Below, piece after piece: positions 21,895-32,560 of a stretch of 64,000 nt of DNA. The notes under the pieces were generated by a model. That model made no database searches. It saw only the letters and a list, made by a program, of their open reading frames with translations, and was not told the DNA's origin. A program made the position numbers and the translations under genes. Numbering within the stretch: position 1 is the stretch's first letter; every line of letters begins with the position of its first letter. Origin of the DNA: Sarcophilus harrisii (lineage: Eukaryota; Chordata; Mammalia; Dasyuromorphia; Dasyuridae); the NCBI RefSeq assembly GCF_902635505.1, contig NC_045428.1:302675107-302739106 (forward strand), in the 5' to 3' direction.

Positions 21895-22083
21895 ATGAAG
21901 AAGTTTAATTTCCGCAAAGTTTTGGATGGTTTAACTGCCTCATCCCCTGGCAGTGGCAGCAGCAGTAGTGGTAACAGTGGCAGCGGGACTGGAGGTGGCT
22001 CCATCCAGCCTGGAGGGACTGCAGGGATTCTCAGAGAAGAGATACAGGAAACCCTAACTTCGGACTACTTCCAAATTTGCAAG
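21895..22083 (+). CDS. STXBP5L: STXBP5L (tomosyn-2), first coding exon, residues 1-63
   Basis: Tomosyn-2 is a cytosolic, syntaxin-binding protein with two WD40 propellers and a C-terminal R-SNARE motif. It restrains SNARE-complex assembly in neuronal and endocrine exocytosis. Only the N-terminal exon is here. It reads MKKFNFRKVLDGLTASSPGS, then a Ser/Gly-rich linker (about residues 17-44), then REEIQETLTSDYFQICK. The start (Lys2, Phe6, then RKVLDGLTASSPGS) fits STXBP5L as I remember it; the paralogue STXBP5 begins MRKFNIRKVLDGLTAGSS. The length to this splice site, 63 codons, also equals my recollection of the human protein. The exon ends AAG|GTAAGA at phase 0, and reading on into the intron meets a stop at 22135-22137. 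The ATG has A at -3. An in-frame upstream ATG (21838) lies inside a probable acceptor tract and is not preferred. The WD40 and SNARE domains must lie beyond the window. Confidence 0.93.
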
Positions 22084-22089
22084 GTAAGA
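22084..22089 (+). other. STXBP5L: Splice donor of the first coding exon
   Basis: AAG|GTAAGA is a near-consensus 5' splice site placed exactly where homology to the tomosyn N-terminus stops. In tomosyns the next residues are TVRHGFP..., which do not follow here. Confidence 0.9.
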
Positions 22090-24084
22090 TTTTGCAGTCG
22101 GGTTCCACGTCTGTTTTTCTTTCTGTTCGGATTGTAAACAAACCAGAAGTATTCATTAGGGATTAGGAGCCTTTGAGATGCCAGCATGAAGAGAGTCTGG
22201 TGCAGAGCGGCACAGTGAATTAATGAGGATGTTTGAGGATATCTATATCAGCTTCGACTAAAGTAACAGTGGTAGTTTGTGAATAAGGAAAATCAGCAAA
22301 CGGGAATAGCATTTTATAGATAACCTAGGAAAATATATTGGATATATTTTTTTAAAAAGAGGCAGTTAGGAATATTTAAATAAAGGTAGTAAACTGAGAT
22401 TAAAAAAAATAATTCTACTAGTCCAATAGTCGCATTTATGTATGGAAACTTGAGAGCCTGCTTGTTTTTTTGATTTAATATTCTAAGTAAGTGATTACAT
22501 CTGTTGAAATGCTGCCATTATTGATTTCATATTATCAGGATTGATACACTTAACTTACAGGTTCTATTAGTCATTTTAAAATTTTAATTTCTTTTTAAAC
22601 GAATCATTTGTCTTCTAAAATAAGTGAGAATATGGCATCAACTCAGTGCTCAGTACTTATAAATACTATGCAAGGCAAAATGTTCTGGATTGGCAGGGAG
22701 GCAGTTTAGATAACAATGTTTTGGATTTGAACTTATAAGGAGGTTTTATAAGTAGCAAAAATAATCAGGGGAGGGGGTTCTACAGAGGAATTAGAGCAAT
22801 AAATGTTACTGCTATATTAAAATTTTCCTAAACAAATTTATAATATGCTTTGTAGCAATCTTTGGAAAAAGGATAATCCAGGATTATTTTTTAAAAAACC
22901 TAATATAGATTCATATAAGTATTTAAATGAAAAGTCATTTTTTAAAGATATGTACCTATGATAAGTAATGTTTTAAAGTAAACATATATAGTTTCAATAA
23001 TGAGATTTCAATTTTATGGTATTTTTAAGGAAAAAAGACCAACTTTTAAATAGAAACTATTAAATGTTAATATCACACAAGAGATTTTCAAAATTATTCA
23101 TAGTAAATGAATGATATTATGAGCTTCAGGAACTATCCTACTCTCCAGTTCCCCAAAGTAATATAACAATGGAATTAAATGTCTACTTATTAAAACATCA
23201 AAATTTAACTTAAATTTATAATAACAAGTGCTTTCAGAATTAAGCAAATTTAAACAGGCTTAATTTCCTTTTCTTCCTATGGAATATGTATATTGTAATA
23301 TTTTTGTAGTTAATATGAAAGTATAGACAGGCTATCAGAACAAGGAAGGAGCTAATAGTGGTTGTTGCCAACTATACTGAATGATATATTAAGGAATTCT
23401 TGAAGGCCAGATTTGTATTTCTGAGCAATTGACCAATGCTCATGATTTCTGTTATCTGAAATACTAGTTTCTCACAGCAGCTTTCAAAGTTTGAATGGAA
23501 GAAGGAAGAAAATAGACTTAAGCTTTTTCAAAAATTGTAGGAACCTGTTTGTATGGGAAGGATGGGTTATGCTAAAATGCATTCAGCGTGCTGGCATTTT
23601 AAAAAGTGGTAGAGAAAGCTTCAAATAAAAACCCAGAGAAAGGTGCTGCATTAAGAAGGCAAGAGGGGGGTGACAAAGTAATATGCTTGTCTGTTTGAAC
23701 TTCTAACAAGTATCAGCAATGGTTTAAAAAAAAAAAAAAGAAGACTAAGGCAATCCTTTTATATTAGTGATAGTTTCAAATAAAATAAAGATTGAAAATA
23801 TTTGACAGCAATTTATATATTAGTATCCCAGTTTGGTAGAATGAAGATAGCCCATAAAGTGTAGTACTGTCACATTAAAAACAAATTCTAGTGGAAATAT
23901 TATAATACAAGAAGATGTAAGCATCCTATAAGGGTGATGTAAGAGGCTTAGTAGACAAAGAAAGTACTATAGAATATCCAGGTCAAGAACTTCCTTACTT
24001 AAATGATAAAAATGTGATGAGAGAGTTATAATAGCCTATCTGACCAAAAAATATGACTAAAAATGGAAATATTAAATAGGATTA
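22090..24084. other. STXBP5L: Repeat-poor start of the intron
   Basis: About 2 kb of AT-rich DNA in which I recognise no interspersed repeat, unlike most of the window. It may hold intronic regulatory DNA, which is inference from the lack of insertions. Confidence 0.4.
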
Positions 24085-24240
24085 TAGATGTGATACTAGA
24101 AACAGTACTTGAGGCAAGTGATCTAAATTCCAGGTCTTACCTATTCTATGAGTAAATCATTGTCATTTAATTTTTCTTAATTTCACTTAACTGGGCTTTA
24201 GTTTTTTCATCTGTAAAATATTAGAATAGATAATAATCTA
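24085..24240 (+). repeat. MIR-type SINE
   Basis: 'gtaaatcattgtcatttaatttttctt', 'gggctttagttttttcatctgtaaaatattagaa' follow the MIR/CORE body. Confidence 0.55.
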
Positions 24241-24435
24241 ACATTTGCATGGCCTTGTAAGGGTTCCAAAAGACTTGGCTCACAACAACCCCAGTATAGG
24301 CACAAATAGTAAGAAGAAACTGAGATTCACAGAATTTAAGGGATCTACTTATAATCAGCCAGCTAGTGTCTGGGATTTGAACCTCCATATCTTATCTCCC
24401 AAGTTCAGGGCTCTTTCTACCACAACACTGTAAGG
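24241..24435 (-). repeat. tRNA-derived/CORE SINE
   Basis: 'tggctcacaacaaccccagtatagg', 'gaagaaactgagattcacagaatttaaggga', 'gccagctagtgtctgggatttgaacc', 'gggctctttctaccacaac': reverse SINE with its B box at GGATTTGAACC. Confidence 0.7.
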
Positions 24436-24794
24436 TCACTTCCAGTGTTAATATTCTATGATTTGATCAGATTAGGGAAGCTTTAAAATGAGGCCAGCTA
24501 TTAATAAGGCAGACTTTAGTTAGCCTAATTCTTTACTTCCATCCTGCTTTATTTGGTAGAATAACAACTGAGAAGTTAAAAGGTTTTCCCCAAAGAGCAA
24601 ATGATTGATCCCTACCACAGATAACTTTAGGGGTCACAAGAAGAGAAAATATGTTAGACCTATACCCAAGGAATGAAGAGGAACTAGAACAGGAAAGGTT
24701 TTTGATGAACCACAATATGCTATTGATTACAACACAATTCAATTCAGTATTGTGATGGAGAAGGCAAACCAAAGAAATTCATCATGCAGTTATT

Positions 24795-25000
24795 CACGTT
24801 AATAGTAATACTTTACATTGGTATAGTGCTTTGTCATTTTCAAAGTGCTCTTACCTATATTATTTCATTAAATCCTCATAACAATCCCGTTAGGTAGGTA
24901 TGACAGCTGTTATTATTCCCACTTAAAAATGAGAAAACTGAAAGCTCAGACTTGATTCGCCCAAGGTCATGTGCCTAGTGGCTGGGAAAGGAGTAAAATT
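24795..25000 (-). repeat. tRNA-derived/CORE SINE
   Basis: 'atagtgctttgtcattttcaaagtgct', 'ttcattaaatcctcataacaatcccgttaggtaggtatg', 'gagaaaactgaaagctcag', 'gcccaaggtcatgtgcctagtggctggga': reverse orientation, almost complete. Confidence 0.75.
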
Positions 25001-25469
25001 TAAAATTTCTATTCTCTGTTAACTATAATATACTATAATTCATAGAAATGGAGAATTAGAATATAATGTTGATATCATTTAATAAAATTAGAAATAATTT
25101 TAAAAGTATAAAATCTTTCTGAAGCCTGAAGCTTCTTTGACTGATATGTAAAGATTGTCAGATTTAGGACAAAGACAAGGAAGACCACAGGGTATGATAG
25201 GTTAGGCACAAACCACAAATTAATAAGGCCAAAACAATGTAAATGATACTTGGGAAGGGGCTCTAAAAGTAGTGATATGAAATCATTTTAATAATATGGA
25301 AAAGAAAGAAGCTAGCTAAACTATCATGATATCACTTGCTGATTGTGGTATATAAAAGTTCTATGGGGAATTAAGAAGAGAAATTGTAGATAGATTAAAT
25401 TAATTCCTTTATTTCAGACCTTAGATTTTAGGAAGATTATTTCCAAATTATTTTTTGAAAAAAAAGTTC
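25001..25469. other. Unassigned intron
   Basis: No recognised repeat. Confidence 0.4.
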
Positions 25470-26080
25470 AGAGATATCAGATCAATAGTGGTACGTGTAC
25501 AGGATGTTCTAGACATAATTGACAAACTGGACATAAATCATCAGAATCTGATGGCATCCTCCCAAAAGTTTTGAATAAACTGATGGGGTGAAATTGTAGA
25601 ACTGTTAGCCAAAATTCATAAGCTGTTGTTGTTACAAATAGTCATTATGCCAAGGGACTGGTGCAAAGCCAGCATTATTCCTATCTATAACAAAGGCTCC
25701 ATAGAGATCCAGCAAACTATAACAGACTGACATGTCTGATCTCTGCACCATAAGCAAGAATAGATTCCATAAGGATAAATACTTTACTTATTAGATTTCC
25801 TTGCAGAATTATATTAGCAGACAAGGGAGAATCAGTGATTCATACCTTATTTACTCTTTCAAAACATTTTTGCAATGTTCCATAGCAAAAGCTTTCTTCC
25901 CTTTTCTGAAAACTACTACACAATGGGTGAGACCGTGGGTTTGTCATAGATAGCCTTGTGGGCTGTTCCCTGTTGGCCCATCTGGGTCTATGATCAAAAA
26001 GGCTGGCAAAATGTAAGACATTCTTAAGAAGGGCTTTGGAAACAAAACAGAAATAATTATTCCCTTTCTGTCAGGAGAGA
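25470..26080 (+). repeat. CR1/L3 LINE remnant, RT region and 3' part
   Basis: The + strand still suggests the CR1-type reverse transcriptase order: 'DGI.PKVL', then RDWCKASIIPIYNKGS (family: DWKKANVTPIFKKGS), then a worn fingers/palm part near 25.76-25.88 kb. A 3'UTR-like piece (ATTCTTAAGAAGGGCTTTGG, 'aaacaaaacagaaataattattccc') follows at about 26020. Very old. Confidence 0.7.
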
Positions 26081-27189
26081 AGCTCTCCTTACTGAAGGCT
26101 TTATTCTAGGGAGCAATGAATTACTCTTCAAACTCTTGTATAAGGTACCAATTTGGAGTTAGGATTAGAAATTGTCAGAGCTATCCAAATTAAAATAAAT
26201 TTTTTGAACCAGATACCAAACAAGTTCAGACGGGATGTTTGTTAGTTGTTAAATTTTTGGTCTATTTGCCTAACTAACTATAAGAACTTTGGTTCTTATT
26301 GGTAGTATTAGATCAGAAGAATAGTATTGGTAGATCAATGTTCTTAAATTACGAAGGCCAGTCTTTAACATGGTTTATACCAAATAATGTTGTATTTGTA
26401 GCTGGAAGAAGCCATGTAATTCTGATCAGTATATATTTTTAAAAGTTTTGTTTATTTATTTTATACTTGAATGCAAAATAGGAAAATTACAGAAAACTCC
26501 ATTACCATGTACACAGCAGAATATAAGAGAGGATTCAAAATATAAACCAATAAATTTCCATTTCAAGAAAGCCTACATGGTAAATACTACACATTCAGAG
26601 CAGTCCATCTTTTCTTTGTTTCCTTGTAGGTTTTTTGTTCTTTGCTATGTACTTTTTACTTTATTCTTTTTTCCCTCTTCCCAGTCAGCAATTAAGCATG
26701 GATCTATATTTTTAAAATATGTATATATACATATATACACAGAGAGATATGTACATAATACACATATGCATAGATAGCTATAATCATATATATATATATA
26801 TATACATTCACATGCATCTATGTAAGACTGTACCATACTCTTATTGTCCTCTGTTTCTCTGAAGGTGGATATCTTCTTTCATATGTTCAAGTATTTCCAT
26901 ATTTTTTAACTCCATCAAATCATCATTTCCTACACCACAGAAATATTCCAAACTGACCAGTACACTTTAAGAAAGATGCTTAAGATGGGGTTTGTCAGGA
27001 GAAGGACAGCTAATATGATCAAAGAAATAAAATTCTCTATCAAAAAGCTCCAAAGCAGAGAATATGTAAGTCTGAAATGGCCAGAGATGAGAGAGGAATT
27101 TAATTACATATAAAATCAATATCACTTAAAATAGTGTGTAGAAATTTTTATGAACTTTATTATTTCAAGAGTAGTATGGGCTAAAAAAA
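26081..27189. other. Unassigned intron with AT-rich run
   Basis: No gene seen. A TA/CATA-rich low-complexity run occupies about 26715-26810. Confidence 0.45.
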
Positions 27190-27386
27190 AATAAAGTCAA
27201 AGTAGGGATCAAATGGAAGCAATGACATTGCATTTAGAATTAGAAAACCAGGGCTTTACTCTAAACTCTGCTTCTTGTGTGGATTTGAATAAACTATTTC
27301 AGTCTCAGTTTCCTTACTGTAAAATAAGGGAGTTGGACTAGGTGATCTTTAGGTTAATTTCCATCTCTAAATTCTATGATCATAGA
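27190..27386 (+). repeat. tRNA-derived/CORE SINE
   Basis: 'tagaaaaccagggctttactc', AGTCTCAGTTTCCTTACTGT, 'agggagttggactaggtgatctttaggttaatttccatctctaaattctatgatc': a good match to the marsupial SINE order. Confidence 0.75.
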
Positions 27387-27415
27387 TAAATTCATAGATT
27401 ATTATTCCATTCTAA

Positions 27416-27472
27416 GGTATTAAGAAAATCTTTTTTTTTTAATTTTTTTTTTTTTTGGTATTAAGAAAATCT
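27416..27472 (-). mobile_element. Tail-only retroinsertion with 16-bp target duplication
   Basis: GGTATTAAGAAAATCT occurs at 27416-27431 and again at 27457-27472. Between them is only a 25-base run of T with one AA. This is what extreme 5' truncation of a LINE-mobilised transcript would leave: a poly(A) tail and nothing else, inserted on the minus strand. Confidence 0.75.
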
Positions 27473-27479
27473 AAGGAAG

Positions 27480-27592
27480 TTTTAGATTGTGATCTTATAA
27501 ATAGGGATTGTATTTAACCTCTCTTTGTATCACCAGTACTTAGCATAGTGCCTGGCACAAGGTAGGTGTTAAAGAAATATTTCTGACTGATT
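27480..27592 (+). repeat. L2 3' end
   Basis: 'tagattgtgatcttataaataggga', then 'cttagcatagtgcctggcacaaggtaggtgttaaagaaatatttctgactga'. Confidence 0.75.
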
Positions 27593-28794
27593 AATATTGT
27601 TAGACTTCTGTGGTTGACAATGGACAGCAATTATATTCTACTGCAAAAGGTCATTGGGTACCACTGTTAGGCAGATTTCTTGGTTTCATGGAATTCTGTT
27701 ACAGTATGGAATTTCTTGGGTTCTTAGATAACATTATCTGTCATTTTTATTACCCTCAAAATGAGGCTGACTTAATCCTAATAAAATTTCAAATTCTGTC
27801 TGAATATAAACTATTTTCATTAGTGGTAAAGTCAAATTTTCATTTCTTGATTCTGTGGTTTCATATTTAAAGACCTCCTGTTGTCTCAGTTTGAAGATAT
27901 AACTATCTGAAATTGCTGAATTAATTCTGCAATTTTATTTTCATATGGTTTGAGAGCACTGATTATAGTCTTGTAAAATCGTCCAGTTATTAGTATATTA
28001 GTAATACTAAGGAACTCTCTTCTTTAAAGGTTTCAAATAGCAGCACTGTTGTAAGCTTTAAAAGGAATACTTTGGATTTTTTCCAGAGAAAAAGAAAATG
28101 ACACTGAAGTGTCAAAATCAAGTAGCTATTTGCAAAAATACTTTGGTAGTGGGAACTATATCTTCTTAATTCTTTAATATTCAAGAAACTAAATTTAAAA
28201 TATAGGTAATTCTCATTACCTGTATTTTTTCATTATATTTTAAATAAAATGCTGAATTTATATCTACACAGGTGGAGCTAATGCACATTTGTATTGCTTT
28301 CTGCTAAATCAGCTGTACATTTTAGGAAACCAAAAATAGGAACCATCCTTAAAGAATTTACAGAAAACCAAAGAACATAAAATGCTCTTAAGTTTCAGCC
28401 AGTTAAATCATTGAGGATTATTTGTAGATATTTGGTACAACTGAGTAATTTGTTGAGATCTGAAGAATAGAGCAGCAAGATTTTTTTTAAAAAGTTTTTC
28501 TTTCAAAAGATATTATACTTATTAACTTTAAAATATGGTATTTTTTCCAAGTCATAATTTAGGTGTAAATTATTCTCACTCAACTCAGTTGAGTGAAAGC
28601 AAAATACATTTTTTGTTGTTGATATTGTTCTTCTCAGCAAAATTGCAAGTGACAGAGATTTACTTGTTAAGACTCTAGAGAAAAATGATTGTTTTTATTA
28701 CACAGGCATACCAGTTTGTATTTTAAAAAAAAGAATACTAGACTGTCTAAGAGATGGAAAATGATTTTGGACTATACAGAAACAGAACGTTTTC
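27593..28794. other. Unassigned intron
   Basis: About 1.2 kb without a recognised gene or repeat. An 86-codon open frame at 27610-27870 has no family features. Confidence 0.4.
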
Positions 28795-28910
28795 TGGATT
28801 TAAAGCTACTAGGGACCTCTGAGATCTTCTAATTTAACACTCTCATTTTATAGATTAGAATTTGAGCTCAGGGATATTAAATGACTTGCCTATGTTAAGT
28901 GAAAGTGTTT
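28795..28910 (-). repeat. MIR/CORE-type SINE fragment
   Basis: 'ctagggacctctgagatcttctaatttaacactctcattttatagattag', 'gagctcagggatattaaatgacttgcc'. Confidence 0.6.
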
Positions 28911-29259
28911 AATGTTAATTAAATGTTAACTGATTTTATGGTGCATTTAAGAAAGACAACTTTTAATTTGCTTTTGGTAAGCCCTTTTTTGTGCTGTTAA
29001 TTGATTATGTTGTAGAAATCTGACAAGTAATATGAAAATGTAATACCAAGACATGGCATCTTATATAGTTTGCTTGATCATTTTTGTTAATTTTAAAATC
29101 TCTACAATGTTCTTGTAAAAGGAAAATTATTTGGGATAGTCAGGATCATCTGGCTATTTTAACTGTAGAACAGAAAATGTAAATTTTTGGTGGGGTTCAA
29201 AAAAACTATGGCATTTTATTATATTACACAAAATATAAAGACTAAACCTTTTTATTTCT

Positions 29260-29450
29260 TTAGAGAACTCCCAAATGAGGAAAGTCTCTCTGTCAATGCA
29301 TGTCTTCTGATCTCAGGGAATTACCTAGACCACTGAGAGGTTAAGTGACACACTCTTGGTCACATAGCCAATATATATATCAAAGGCAAACTCAGTTTTC
29401 CTGACTCTGAGACTTGTTCTTTATCCATTGTACAGTGCTCTCTTTCATAC
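29260..29450 (-). repeat. tRNA-derived/CORE SINE
   Basis: 'gaggttaagtgacacactcttggtcacatagcc', 'cagttttcctgactctgagacttgttctttatccattgtacagtgctct': reverse SINE order. Confidence 0.6.
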
Positions 29451-30524
29451 AAAATTTTTTCTCCTTTTAAGTCCTCTGACAGTTTGTAAAGAAATTCATC
29501 TGTTTCTAGGAATAGTTGTTTCTAGGAATGTTGCATTTAGAAAGATTTTAAATATAAATAACATTGTATACCTTTTTAAAAAAGCATTTTTTTCTTTATT
29601 CTTTCTATTCTTTCTAATTTATCCATTATTTCCATCTTTTCTAGACTTTTCTTCTTTGATTAGTGCCTTTAAAGTTATTTAGTCTTTAGTCTATATTCCT
29701 CATTAAAATAAAGCTTCTAGGGAATTCCCTCATCTAAATAGTTTCCATGTTATTTTTAATCTTATGGATTTTAACCCCTGACCCACCTATTCCTTTTTCT
29801 TTTTTTCTTTTGTGATTTGTCTTAGCAATATCAATTCCTGTAGGTGACAGAAAGCTGATTGTCCCATTGTAGGAGTTTTCCTATATCTTTGCTATTAATC
29901 ATGGCTCTCCTCACGGTCATTTTCTTATCATTTACTATAATACCCCTTACTCTCTATGCTCACCCCTCTCCCTGCCCTTCAGTTCTTGTGGTTGTTAGTT
30001 CCCCCTTACCAAGAGAATGTAAGAACTCTTCTTCCTGTCAGATTACAGAAGTTGTTTTTCCTTTGCTCTTAATCCTTTACTTGATATGGGTATGTTACAT
30101 ATTCCCTTCTATCTTTTTCTGCTCTCTCCTTTTTTGAACTCTCATTATGTTATTCAATTGTACAAAAATATTGATTCACCTATAATCAGGATGGTATAAA
30201 GTTTAGTCCATGCTCTTTCAGGTTTGTTTCTTTAACATTTTCCATTTTCTCCTGCAAATAGAAATTATAGTAGAACAACTACTTAATAGTTTGGTTTTTC
30301 TGTTGTTATTTTGTTGCTGTTTTTATAGTCCTTGATTGCTAGATTTGCTTTTATAATATTTCTGTTGTGTAGAGAGTTTGAAAGGCAAATCATTTGTTCT
30401 GATCTCATTGTTGCTATTCTTCTTTTTTCTAGGAATGCTTCAAAATGCATATTTTAAATTTAACATCCATTGTTTGTTTATTAATGGTTTCAGCCTAAGT
30501 TTTTTCTTTTTTCTATTTCTTTTT

Positions 30525-30962
30525 GTGTTTTTATTAAAGTGTTATTTTCAAAGCATATGCATGAATTATTTTTCAGCAATGACCCTTACAAAACCTTGTA
30601 TTCCAAATTTTCCCCTTTCCCCCTCACCCCTTTCCCTAGATGGCAAATAATCAAATATATGTTAAACATGTTAAAATATATGCTAATTCCAATATAGGCA
30701 CATATATTTATACAATTATCTTGTTGCACAAGAAAAATCAGAACAAAAAGCGAAAAATTGAGAAAGAAAACAAAATGCAAGCAAACAACAAAAAGAGTGA
30801 AAATGCTATGTTGTAATGCACACCCAGTTCCCACAGTCCTCTCTCTGTATGTGGTTGGCTATCTTTTATCATAAGATCATTGGAACTGGCCTCCATCTTC
30901 TCATTGTTGGAAAGAATCACATCCATCAGAATTGATCACCATATAATATTCTTGTTGTAAGC
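30525..30962 (-). repeat. L1 3' end nested in the older element
   Basis: 'aaagcatatgcatgaattatttttcagcaatgacccttacaaaaccttgtattcc', 'cccctttccctagatggcaaataat', 'ttgcacaagaaaaatcagaacaaaaag' and 'catcagaattgatcaccatataatattcttgttg' are an L1 3'UTR in reverse, of the older subfamily also seen at 48965-49378. Confidence 0.8.
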
Positions 30963-31203
30963 TCAAATTTGCAGAATATGACACTGTTCTATCTTGAACT
31001 CCTTTGCCCTTCACAACAGGTTATTCCATTTTTTCCTATAGTTTCTCAAGGAGGCAGAATAGTTTTGTGTTATTCGATGTCCTTTCCTTTATATTTGAAG
31101 GTCTTTTGCTTGGTTGCTTGCAGAATTTTTTATTTATCATTGGAATTGTTAAATTTCATATAAGACTATATGTCTTAGAGTTTGTAGAATAGGTTTTTTT
31201 TCC

Positions 31204-31480
31204 TTTCCTGAAGGCAACTAGGTGATACAATGTTAGAGCATTGAGACTAGAGTCAGGAAGACTTGAGTTCAAATTCAGCCTCCTATACTTACTAGCTGTG
31301 TGACCCTGGAGAAGTCACTTAACTTCGGTTTACTTCAAATTTATAAATTGTTAAATGAGAATTAAAAACAGTACCTACATTGAAGAGTTATTGTGAGGAT
31401 CAAGTGAGATAATATTTGTGAAGAACTTAGCATAGTACCTGGTACATAATAAGTACTATATAAATGCTTATTCCCTTTTC
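31204..31480 (+). repeat. MIR-like SINE, nearly complete
   Basis: Head 'gcaactaggtgatacaatgttagagcattgagactagagtcagg', B box GAGTTCAAATTC, 'tactagctgtgtgaccctggagaagtcacttaac', 'gttattgtgaggatcaagtgagataata' and 'agcatagtacctggtacataataagtactatataaatgctta'. Full MIR order from head to L2-like tail. Confidence 0.85.
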
Positions 31481-31687
31481 TTTCTCCTTTAAGGCAGTCT
31501 ATAGAGGCTTATAATTGATACTTTGTTAAAAAGATGAGGTAGTTTTCTTATGGTTTTTCTTGCATTATGGCATTCATTTTGGGAGTATTATTTGGAGATA
31601 TCTATAATGAGATATCTATAAGCATTAAATTGTTTCCATTCATCCTATTTTTGAGATAAATATGGAAATAAATATTGCTTGTATGAA

Positions 31688-31826
31688 TATCATTTTTTGG
31701 GGGAAGCAAGAATTTGGGGTTAAGTGACTTGCCCAGGATCATATAGCTAATAAGCCAAATTTGAATTCAGGTCCTCTTGCCTCCAAAGCAGGTACTCTAA
31801 CTATTGTGCCACCTGGCTGTCTCTAA
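31688..31826 (-). repeat. tRNA-derived SINE
   Basis: 'tggggttaagtgacttgcccaggatcatatagctaataag', 'tttgaattcaggtcctcttgcctccaaagcaggtactctaactattgtgccacctggc': same family as 11328-11492, older. Confidence 0.85.
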
Positions 31827-32560
31827 TCATCTTTCCTTTTAACATTATTGCTTTATGCTTCTCTTCTTCCAGATTATCCTTCATTACTATGTATTTCTAT
31901 TTCCAATAAGTTATTTTTCTCTTTTCTTTCTTTGGTGATACACGCTTTTGTGCATTCAAATTTTTCTCTATAATCAATTGATTCTGCTGTACAGAACATA
32001 AATTCTGCTTTCATTATTCCTATTTTAAGTCATTCAGGAATGTCGTGCTGTGGTTCTACTTTCCAAGGAATTCAGAGGATTCTCTGCCTCATCAGGTATT
32101 GATACAATTTCCTTTGTGTACAATAACTACAATACAATGTGCTTATGTTCAAGGTTTTTAACTGAGTTTTCTTCCTCCTGAGATCTCTGGTAATTTCATA
32201 TTTTTTTTCTCTATGTTCCCCAATTGCTAACTTTCTGACTTCTTCTTTGATGACAGTTTTCGGGGACTGGACTTCAAAGCCATCTTTTGCTTTCTTCCCT
32301 ATTGGGCAATTCACATTTCCATCTCATTCTTCTCCCTAGCTGACTTCAGTAGGACTAGACTTGGCCCCAGCTGGATTCTAGACTCTTTTCTTTGGACCTA
32401 ATTTAGTCACAACAAGTGACATCCTGCATCAGTTCTCTCTCTTCCTCAGTTCTGTGGTTAAGCTCTCTGTGTAGCAGAGTGATCCCACAATGCTATTTCC
32501 CAGAGCAAGCTTCTGAGTTTTGATTTTCTGAAGCACTAGGAAGAGTAGGGAAGGGGTAGA

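Larger units (their letters stand above)
29550..32560 (-). repeat. Old L1/HAL1-like element (ORF1 type), with later insertions
   Basis: The minus strand reads, 5' to 3': a leader-like region (about 32.56-31.85 kb), an ORF1-like segment, then a T-rich stretch (about 29.55-30.38 kb). The segment at 30970-31190 ('gttgcttgcagaattttttatttatcattgg...') aligns by eye with the ORF1-coding segment at 51.35-51.45 kb. No ORF2 part was seen between. An L1, a MIR and a SINE interrupt it. Old; the limits and the HAL1 assignment are inferences. Confidence 0.45.

Noticed and set aside
26448-26836. Opposing open frames with Tyr/Ile/His runs
   Set aside because: Produced by the TA/CATA-rich low-complexity stretch.
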